Below are positions 34,694-40,435 of a DNA stretch of 46,304 nucleotides, piece by piece. Made by a program: the position numbers and the translations under genes. Positions within the stretch are counted from its first letter, which is position 1; every line of letters begins with the position of its first letter. The notes beneath the pieces were generated by a model. The model was not told the origin of the DNA. It was given only the letters and a program-made list of their open reading frames with translations, and made no database searches. The stretch comes from Chloroflexota bacterium (GTDB lineage Bacteria; Chloroflexota; Anaerolineae; B4-G1; SLSP01): the NCBI GenBank assembly GCA_019873725.1, contig JAIOAS010000006.1:3605-49908 (forward strand), written 5' to 3'.

Positions 34694-35407
34694 ATGGCGC
34701 TTTTGGAAGTTAAAGACCTGTATGTATCTTATGGCGCAATTCGCGCTTTGCACGGTGTTTCTTTTCATGTGGATCGCGGTGAAGTGGTGACGCTCATCGG
34801 GGCGAACGGCGCGGGCAAATCAACAACGCTGCGCACGATTTCGGGTTTGCAGCCTGCCGACAGTGGGGCGATCATCTATGACGGCGTGGACATCACCCGT
34901 ACACCCGCGAGCGATATCGTTCCGCTGGGAATCGTTCAGGTGCCGGAGGGCCGGCGCATCTTCGCGCCTCTCACCGTGCGTGAGAACCTGGAAATGGGCG
35001 CATTCACGCGCAAAGACAAGCGCGAGATTGCCGAAAGCATGGAGCACGTCTTTCAGCTCTTCCCGCGCTTGAAGGAGCGTGTGGAGCAAACCGGCGGTAC
35101 CCTCTCCGGCGGTGAGCAGCAAATGTTGGCCGTCGCGCGCGCGTTGATGGCGAAACCTAAACTTCTGCTGATGGATGAGCCTTCGATGGGGCTGGCCCCA
35201 ATCCTGGTAGAGGAAATCTTCGACATCATTCAAGAAATCAACCGTGAAGGCGTGACCGTGTTGTTGGTCGAGCAGAATGCGCACATGGCGCTTTCCATCG
35301 CCAACCGCGGGTATGTGCTGGAGACCGGCGCGATCGAGTTGGAAGGCGAGGCGCAAGTGCTGGCTAACAATCCGCGCGTGCGTGAGGCTTATCTGGGTGG
35401 AGGGTAG
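34694..35407 (+). CDS. livF: Branched-chain amino acid ABC transporter ATP-binding protein LivF
   Basis: A 237-residue ATPase with Walker A GANGAGKSTT (about residues 36-45), VPEGRRIFAPLTVRENLEMG, signature LSGGEQQMLAVARAL, Walker B LLMDEPSMGLAP and the LivF C terminus ANNPRVREAYLGGG. It completes the LivKHMGF set. A terminator follows. Confidence 0.94.
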   Translation: MALLEVKDLYVSYGAIRALHGVSFHVDRGEVVTLIGANGAGKSTTLRTISGLQPADSGAIIYDGVDITRTPASDIVPLGIVQVPEGRRIFAPLTVRENLEMGAFTRKDKREIAESMEHVFQLFPRLKERVEQTGGTLSGGEQQMLAVARALMAKPKLLLMDEPSMGLAPILVEEIFDIIQEINREGVTVLLVEQNAHMALSIANRGYVLETGAIELEGEAQVLANNPRVREAYLGGG

Positions 35408-35440
35408 TCGCTGGCGGTCAGTTTTCAGCAAGCAGCAAGG

Positions 35441-35470
35441 AAACCGGGGTTGTCTGGCAACTCCGGTTTT
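35441..35470 (+). terminator. Terminator of the liv operon
   Basis: An 11-bp stem (35442-35452 with 35458-35468, one G-U pair) is followed by T residues. Confidence 0.75.
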
Positions 35471-35491
35471 ATTTGTGCCGTGACTTTGAGG

Positions 35492-35497
35492 TATACT
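35492..35497 (+). promoter_or_regulatory. -10 element of the second binding-protein gene
   Basis: TATACT (35492-35497) lies 9 nt before the ATG at 35507. There is no Shine-Dalgarno, so a leaderless or near-leaderless mRNA is likely. A -35 at good spacing was not found. Confidence 0.45.
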
Positions 35498-35506
35498 ATA
35501 GGGACC

Positions 35507-36688
35507 ATGTGGATATCGAGATGGCTGCGTTCAAGGTTTGGAAAGACACTGCGGCGCACGGGACGGGTCTTCGCCTGTCTTGCCCTGTTGCTGTGGGCGC
35601 CCGCTTGCGCCCATCAGGATAAGGTGGGGAGTGAAGCGATTGTGGTGGCGGTCATTGCTCCCTTCAGCGGCGATTTTGAACCGTGGGGCGCCGCTGTGCG
35701 CAACGGGGTGATCCTGGCCGCCGATGGGTGGAATCAGCAGGGCGGCGTGTTGGGCCGGCCTGTGCAGGTGCTCCTGAAAGATGGGCGCTGCGATTATAAC
35801 GTAGCGCGCCAGGTGACAACGGAAGCCATCAAAGAAGGCGCGCAGTTCATTATTGGCGAAGTTTGTAGCGTTGCCTCAGAGGGCGTGGCTCAGGTCACGA
35901 CCGACATGAAGGTGTTGCAGATTGCGCCTACTTCTGTGGATCCAGAAACCACGCTGAAAAACGACGGCAACGTGCGCCCGCTGGTGTTTCGCGTCCCCTT
36001 TCTCGATGTCGACCAGGGGATTGTCGCTGCACACCTTGCGCTGGAAACACTCCAGGCCGATACCGCTGCTGTTCTTTACGCTGAAAACAGTGAGTATGGC
36101 CTCACACTCGCCGATGCATTCGAGAAAACGTTCACCGATGGCGACGGCGAGATCCTGGTTCGCAAAACGTACAATCAGGATGCGGAAGAGTATTTCGATG
36201 TTCTGTCGGAAGTGCGCGATGCCAACCCTGACATTTTGTATCTTCCCGGTTATTTCAACGTGATGAACCGCCTGGTCGCGCAGGCGCGCCGGTTTGGCAT
36301 GTTTCAGACGATCATCGGCAGCGACGGCTGGGACTCCCCAGACCTGGATTTCGCCGTGACGGATGGCAGTTACTTTACCACGCATTACTTTTCCGGCGAG
36401 CCGCGCCCCGAAGTGAAGGCCTGGACGCAGCTCTACACCGCCCGTCACCAAGTCGAACCCGATGCTGTGGCGACATTAAGCTACGACGCGGTGAATATCC
36501 TCTTCGCGGCTGTCACCGCTGCCGGCACGCTGGAACCTTTCGCCGTGGCCGATGTCCTAGAAACGGCAACCTTTGAGGCAGTCTCCGGGCAATTGACCTT
36601 CGATAAGTATCACAATCCAACCAAGGGCGTCCTCGTGGTGCGTGTCTTCAATGGCCGCGTCATTTACGTTGATCGGTTGATGCCATAG
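35507..36688 (+). CDS. Second branched-chain amino acid-type substrate-binding lipoprotein
   Basis: A 393-residue Peripla_BP_6 protein related to the first liv binding protein: VVAVIAPFSGDFEPWG aligns with IKIAILAPLSGDVATFG, and QFIIGEVCSVASEGVAQVTTDMKVLQIAPTS with its counterpart. The signal peptide ends APAC (lipobox; Cys at about residue 35). Divergence between the two is high, so they may differ in ligand. It has its own -10 after the liv terminator, which suggests separate control of an alternative receptor for the same transporter. The long upstream frame from 35450 crosses the terminator and is not used. Confidence 0.9.
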   Translation: MWISRWLRSRFGKTLRRTGRVFACLALLLWAPACAHQDKVGSEAIVVAVIAPFSGDFEPWGAAVRNGVILAADGWNQQGGVLGRPVQVLLKDGRCDYNVARQVTTEAIKEGAQFIIGEVCSVASEGVAQVTTDMKVLQIAPTSVDPETTLKNDGNVRPLVFRVPFLDVDQGIVAAHLALETLQADTAAVLYAENSEYGLTLADAFEKTFTDGDGEILVRKTYNQDAEEYFDVLSEVRDANPDILYLPGYFNVMNRLVAQARRFGMFQTIIGSDGWDSPDLDFAVTDGSYFTTHYFSGEPRPEVKAWTQLYTARHQVEPDAVATLSYDAVNILFAAVTAAGTLEPFAVADVLETATFEAVSGQLTFDKYHNPTKGVLVVRVFNGRVIYVDRLMP

Positions 36689-36720
36689 TTCTTCGTGTTT
36701 GTGTTTTCTCTCAATTGTGT

Positions 36721-36754
36721 TATGATTTGCTCTTGCAACTGATTGCAACTGCAA
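36721..36754 (+). promoter_or_regulatory. -10 and triple TGCAA repeats at the Fur-family gene, probable operator
   Basis: TATGAT (36721-36726) is followed by TTGCAACT at 36733-36740 and 36743-36750 (10-bp period) and a third TGCAA at 36750-36754. The direct repeats lie at the expected transcription start, just before the GGAG site. This fits autoregulation by the encoded repressor, but the motif has not been matched to a known Fur/Zur/Nur box. Confidence 0.5.
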
Positions 36755-36766
36755 GGAGACGCAATA

Positions 36767-37261
36767 ATGTCCTGTGAAGAACTGTTGCTTGCGCGTCTTC
36801 GCGCGCGTGGATTGCGCCTCACCCCCCAGCGTGAACTGGTGCTGGCGGCGCTCCATCACCTCGAAGGGGCTGCGACGGCGGAGGAAATCTATGCGCGCGT
36901 CCATGCGGTCAGCGCCAGCGTGGACATCTCCACGGTCTACCGGACGCTGGAACTGTTCCAGGAGTTTCAACTGGTCTCCAGCTTTGATCCCGGCGACGGC
37001 AAACGCCGCTATGAGCATCTGGGTGTAGAAGCGCCGCACCATCATCTTGTCTGTCGGGTGTGCGGCCAGGTGATCCCGATCTCGCATGGGGATGTGCGCC
37101 CGCTGGCCGCATATCTTGCGGAGACCTACGGCTTTGTCGTCGATGAGGGCGACTTGACCATTTCCGGTCTGTGCGCCCCTTGCCACGCCGCGCAAACTAA
37201 CGCCGCCGTGCCTTCCGACTCAATGACTCCTGACTATCAGACTCAACAGGTCGAAACTTAA
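36767..37261 (+). CDS. Fur family metal-responsive transcriptional regulator
   Basis: A 164-residue Fur-family repressor: an N-terminal winged helix (about residues 8-85, with LTPQRELVLAALHHLEG and DISTVYRTLELFQEFQLV), then the dimer/metal domain with HHHLVCRVCG and a second CAPC pair, together a structural zinc site. It could sense Fe, Zn, Ni or Co; the CbiM-CbiQ genes directly downstream favour nickel or cobalt. GGAGA lies upstream of ATG 36767. The last 15 residues (SDSMTPDYQTQQVET) are encoded by the GACT-type repeat tract and are probably not part of the fold. Confidence 0.87.
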   Translation: MSCEELLLARLRARGLRLTPQRELVLAALHHLEGAATAEEIYARVHAVSASVDISTVYRTLELFQEFQLVSSFDPGDGKRRYEHLGVEAPHHHLVCRVCGQVIPISHGDVRPLAAYLAETYGFVVDEGDLTISGLCAPCHAAQTNAAVPSDSMTPDYQTQQVET

Positions 37262-37307
37262 GCTTGCGCCAGACTACCAGACTAACGACTATTTAACTAA
37301 AAGGAGG
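37216..37307 (+). repeat. GACT-type short-period tract joining the Fur and CbiM genes
   Basis: Words of 7-9 nt beginning GACT (GACTCAAT, GACTCCT, GACTATCA, GACTCAACA, then GACTACCA, GACTAAC, GACTATTTAACTA) run from inside the Fur-family gene through its stop to AAGGAGG of the next gene. The end GACTATTTAA...AGGAG closely matches the tract at 18777-18815. Confidence 0.7.
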
Positions 37308-37313
37308 GTTTCT

Positions 37314-38273
37314 ATGTTATTTTCACCGCTTCCGATGCACATCCCTGATGGTTTTCTTTCTGTGGGTGTCTCGCTCGTGTTGTGGGCGGTCGCCATCGTC
37401 GTCGTAGGGTACGCGCTCAAGCGCGTCAACGCGGATGTAGGCGAGCGGCAAGTGCCGTTGATGGGCGTGCTCGCGGCCTGTATCTTCGCCGGGCAGATGC
37501 TCAACTTCTCGGTGACGGGCGGCACGTCGGGGCATCTGATGGGGGCGGCCATTGCTACGATCCTGCTAGGGCCGTGGGCGGGGATTGTGGTGCTGACGTG
37601 CGTGGTGGGCGTGCAGGCGCTCATCTTCCAGGACGGCGGCCTGCTGGCCCTGGGCGCGAACATCGTCAATATGGGCATCATCGGCGTGGCAGTCGCGTAT
37701 TTCGCACATCGCACGCTGCAAAAACTGCTTGGCAAATGGTCGGGCGGCCTGTTCGTCAGCGGTTTTATCTCCGGGTGGCTTTCGATTGTGGTGGCCGCGG
37801 CGGCCTGCGCTTTGCAACTGGCGCTCTCCGGCGCGTCGCCGGCCAACATCGCGGTACCGGCGATGGTGGGCATCCACGCGCTGATCGGTGTTGGTGAAGG
37901 GCTGATCACGGCGGGGGCGCTGGCTTTCTTGAAGGTCGCACGTCGAGATCTGGTAGAAGTGCCGCAGGCGCAGTTTGTGGGTGGAAAGGCGGTGTGGGTT
38001 GGCGGATTGGTGATCGCTGTGGCCCTGGCGATCTTCTCGCCGTTGGCTTCCGCGCATCCCGATGGGCTGGAGTGGGTGGCCGAACAGCGCGGTTTCCTCG
38101 ATCTGGCCCGTGACCCGCTCTACGAGATTATTCCCGATTACGTGTTGCCCGGCATCTCGAACGAGAAGCTGGCTACCATCTTTGCCGGCGTTATCGGTGC
38201 GCTGATCGTTTTCGCGGCGGCGGCCGGCGTGGCTTACGCGCGGTCTAAGCGCGCGCGCGGCAGCAGCGCATAG
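37314..38273 (+). CDS. cbiM: CbiM-type nickel/cobalt ECF transporter substrate protein with PDGLE domain
   Basis: A 319-residue membrane protein. The CbiM/NikM core covers about residues 8-215 and begins with the metal-binding MHIPDG motif; QMLNFSVTGGTSGHLMGA is typical. It is followed by a PDGLE-type domain (HPDGLEWVAEQRGF, about 243-256) with two more membrane helices, the counterpart of CbiN/NikN. It binds and translocates Co2+ or Ni2+. In the family the motif Met and His sit at the mature N terminus. Here AAGGAGG selects a start seven residues earlier (MLFSPLP), so processing or the ATG at 37335 must be considered. It is adjacent to cbiQ. Confidence 0.88.
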   Translation: MLFSPLPMHIPDGFLSVGVSLVLWAVAIVVVGYALKRVNADVGERQVPLMGVLAACIFAGQMLNFSVTGGTSGHLMGAAIATILLGPWAGIVVLTCVVGVQALIFQDGGLLALGANIVNMGIIGVAVAYFAHRTLQKLLGKWSGGLFVSGFISGWLSIVVAAAACALQLALSGASPANIAVPAMVGIHALIGVGEGLITAGALAFLKVARRDLVEVPQAQFVGGKAVWVGGLVIAVALAIFSPLASAHPDGLEWVAEQRGFLDLARDPLYEIIPDYVLPGISNEKLATIFAGVIGALIVFAAAAGVAYARSKRARGSSA

Positions 38274-39086
38274 GTGGCACAGTTCTATTTCCTCGATCCT
38301 TATCAGCCTCGCGCCAGCGTTGTCCATCGTTGTGATCCCCGAGTCAAGGTGACGCTGGCGCTGGCTTTTATCCTTACGGTTGCGCTGACGCCCTCCGGTG
38401 CATGGCCGATCTACTTCTTACTCTTTGCATTGGCGCTGGCGGTCGTGATCCTCTCCGAGTTGGGTGTGAGCCGAGTTTACAGGCGCGCGCTCATTGCGCT
38501 TCCCTTTGCACTGGCGGCTTTGCCGATGTTGTTCTCGGTTGCCGGAACCTCGCTGCTGAACCTGAACCTGGGGCTGCTGTCCCTGACGGTGACACGAGAA
38601 GGGGTGGCGCGTTTTATGAGCGTCGTCGTCAAATCGTGGCTTTCGGTGCAGATGGCCGTCCTGCTCGTGGGCTGTACGCCTTTCCCGGCGTTGTTGGCGG
38701 CATTGCGCGCGCTCAAAGTTCCCCGACTGCTCGTGGCGATTGTCGGACTGATGTGGCGCTATCTCTTCGTGTTGGTCGATGAGGCGCTGCGTCTGTTGCG
38801 AGCGCGGGAATCGCGCAGTGCGCATCCGCCCGAGCCAACAGGGCGCAGGGTGGGGGGCAGCCTCGTCTGGCGGGCGCGCGTCGCCGGTGGGATGGTGGGG
38901 AATCTGTTCCTGCGCGCTTTCGACCGCGCCGACCGCATCTACGCGGCGATGCTTTCCCGCGGTTACGATGGCGAAACGCGCACCCTGCCCATGCCACCGC
39001 TTCACGCGCGCGAGTGGGCTGTGCTGACGGCGGGATTGTGCGTGCTGGTGCTACTGATGGTGAGTGGATTGTTGTTTGTCCATTAA
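38274..39086 (+). CDS. cbiQ: CbiQ-type ECF transporter transmembrane protein
   Basis: A 270-residue EcfT/CbiQ family protein. It starts at GTG directly after the cbiM stop (PRASVVHRCDPRVKVTLAL is the family start). There are five or six membrane helices, and the coupling helices towards the ATPase include RALKVPRLLVAI and LRLLRARESR, with RAFDRADRIYAAMLSRGYDG near the end. It links CbiM to an ATPase. No CbiO-type ATPase follows; the next ATPase is of another family. Confidence 0.9.
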   Translation: MAQFYFLDPYQPRASVVHRCDPRVKVTLALAFILTVALTPSGAWPIYFLLFALALAVVILSELGVSRVYRRALIALPFALAALPMLFSVAGTSLLNLNLGLLSLTVTREGVARFMSVVVKSWLSVQMAVLLVGCTPFPALLAALRALKVPRLLVAIVGLMWRYLFVLVDEALRLLRARESRSAHPPEPTGRRVGGSLVWRARVAGGMVGNLFLRAFDRADRIYAAMLSRGYDGETRTLPMPPLHAREWAVLTAGLCVLVLLMVSGLLFVH

Positions 39087-39150
39087 TCACCACGAACCTA
39101 CACTGTTGATTCCTACAGTAGACGCGGATCGCATTTCCCATTAAGATATG

Positions 39151-39156
39151 TATACT
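39151..39156 (+). promoter_or_regulatory. Possible -10 for the exporter operon
   Basis: TATACT (39151-39156) sits in the 168-bp gap between cbiQ and the exporter ATPase. A -35 was not convincingly found. Confidence 0.3.
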
Positions 39157-39254
39157 GCAACTTCGCGTGTTGCGCGACGTAAATACAGAGAGCACGAGAT
39201 TGCAGCCCTGTCTGCTGGCACGTACGATTCGTGAAAACCGATACGGAGAAAGCT

Positions 39255-39941
39255 ATGACCGATGCTGATTACGTAGTCCGTTGTGAAAACATCCACAAAT
39301 CCTTCCTCATGGGAAAAGAAGCCGTCCAGGCGCTGCGCGGTGTCTCATTGGACGTGCGGCGTGGCGAAATCGTCTGCCTCATGGGGCCGAGCGGCTCAGG
39401 CAAGACAACGCTGCTCAACATCCTCGGCGGTCTTGAAGAACCGAGCCGCGGTCATGTGATTGTGGATGGCGAGAACGTTGTTTCGCTGTCGGAGGATCGC
39501 CTCTCGGAACTGCGGCTCGTCAAGATGGGCTTCGTTTTCCAGAACTACAACCTGCTGGCGAACTTCACGGCGCAGGAGAACGTCGAAGTGCCGATGGCGC
39601 TGGCGGGTGTGCCCAAACGCGCACGTCGTCGTAAAGCCGCGCTGCTCCTGGAGAGCGTCGGCCTTTCTGACCGGGCGCAGCACTATCCGAGCGAGCTTTC
39701 CGGCGGGCAGCAGCAGCGCGTCGCCATTGCCCGTGCCCTCGCTAACGATCCCCCGATCCTCATCGGCGACGAAATCACCGGCGATCTGGACTCCGTGACC
39801 GGCTTCGAAGTGATGGAAATCGTTGCCCGTCTCAACCGCGAGCAGGGCACGACCGTCATCTACGTGACCCACGACCCGCGTATGGCGAAGTTTGCCACAC
39901 GGCTGATTCAACTGCGGGACGGAGTGATCGTGGAGGATTGA
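39255..39941 (+). CDS. LolD/MacB-like ABC transporter ATP-binding protein
   Basis: A 228-residue ATPase of the MacB/LolD/FtsE type: Walker [31 protein letters not shown], signature [15 protein letters not shown], Walker [13 protein letters not shown] and switch His in VTHDP. It pairs with the FtsX-type permease and membrane-fusion lipoprotein downstream. GGAG 6 nt upstream selects ATG 39255 over GTG 39231. Its stop codon lies inside the left inverted repeat that flanks the next gene. Confidence 0.92.
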   Translation: MTDADYVVRCENIHKSFLMGKEAVQALRGVSLDVRRGEIVCLMGPSGSGKTTLLNILGGLEEPSRGHVIVDGENVVSLSEDRLSELRLVKMGFVFQNYNLLANFTAQENVEVPMALAGVPKRARRRKAALLLESVGLSDRAQHYPSELSGGQQQRVAIARALANDPPILIGDEITGDLDSVTGFEVMEIVARLNREQGTTVIYVTHDPRMAKFATRLIQLRDGVIVED

Positions 39942-39960
39942 AGATTTGTTGATTGGAGAT
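39936..39960 (+). repeat. Left inverted repeat (GATTTGTTGATTGGAGAT type)
   Basis: The 25-nt left copy overlaps the TGA stop (39939-39941) of the ATPase gene. It continues into GGGAGATTT and a GGGGAGG site for the enclosed gene. A related copy in the same orientation lies at 43277-43303. Confidence 0.85.
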
Positions 39961-40414
39961 TGGGAGATTTCTCATTTTGGGGAGGTTGAAGATGGATAGT
40001 GAGGAATTGAAGGCGCGGACGAAGGCGTTTGCGGTTCGGGTGGTCAAGATGACCGAGGCGCTGCCGCCAACACGCGCGGCGGATATGGTGGCGCGACAGT
40101 TGCTGCGTTCGGCGACATCTGTCGCAGCTAACTACCGCGCGGCATGTCGAGCGCGTTCGCATCGGGAGTTCGTTGCGAAGATCGGGGTCGTCACAGAAGA
40201 AGCCGACGAATCTTTGTACTGGCTTGAGATCCTGGTTGAGGCTGAAGTCATGCCTGAAGCCAAACTTAAGAACTTGATTCAAGAAGCTAACGAGCTGACT
40301 GCTATCTTCACCGCTTCTAGCTATACTGCTCGTCAAAATCGTGATACTCCAGCGCCCTCCAGGTCTCAAGTTGCCACATCTCCAATCAACAAATCTACAA
40401 TCAACAAATCTACA
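39936..40414. mobile_element. Candidate repeat-bounded element carrying a four-helix-bundle gene
   Basis: A 25-nt sequence at 39936-39960 occurs inverted at 40378-40402 with a single mismatch. An extra 15-nt partial copy extends the right side. The only gene between them is a four-helix-bundle (IVP/Avd-like) gene, and the unit splits an ABC exporter ATPase from its permease. No transposase and no obvious target-site duplication were seen, so mobility is inference. Confidence 0.45.
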
Positions 40415-40429
40415 ATCAACCAATCCTAA
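39992..40429 (+). CDS. Four-helix bundle protein (23S rRNA IVP / Avd-like family)
   Basis: A 145-residue protein. The four-helix-bundle core (about residues 5-120) has the family hallmark RQLLRSATSVAANYRAACRA followed by REFVAKIGVVTEEADESLYWLEIL. Relatives are encoded in intervening sequences of 23S rRNA, as stand-alone genes, and as the Avd accessory protein of diversity-generating retroelements. They are basic and bind nucleic acid or a reverse transcriptase. The normal family end is near residue 120; the last 20 or so residues (SPINKSTINKSTINQS) are translated from the right-hand repeat. GGGGAGG precedes ATG 39992. It has no functional link to the exporter genes on either side. Confidence 0.85.
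   Translation: MDSEELKARTKAFAVRVVKMTEALPPTRAADMVARQLLRSATSVAANYRAACRARSHREFVAKIGVVTEEADESLYWLEILVEAEVMPEAKLKNLIQEANELTAIFTASSYTARQNRDTPAPSRSQVATSPINKSTINKSTINQS
40378..40426 (-). repeat. Right inverted repeat with 15-nt tandem extension
   Basis: Bases 40378-40402 are the reverse complement of 39936-39960 with one mismatch. The unit ATCAACAAATCTACA is present at 40385-40399 and again at 40400-40414, then partially (ATCAACCAATCC). It encodes the Asn/Ser/Thr/Ile-rich end of the four-helix-bundle protein. Confidence 0.85.
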
Positions 40430-40435
40430 ATCATC

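Noticed and set aside
39255-39941. ATPase as the missing CbiO of the cobalt/nickel transporter
   Set aside because: Its motifs are LolD/MacB-like, it has its own upstream gap, and its partners (FtsX permease, HlyD-like adaptor) follow it.
16716-40429. A complete diversity-generating retroelement combining the FGE-fold protein and the Avd-like protein
   Set aside because: No reverse transcriptase and no template repeat were found, and the two genes are about 21 kb apart in unrelated contexts.
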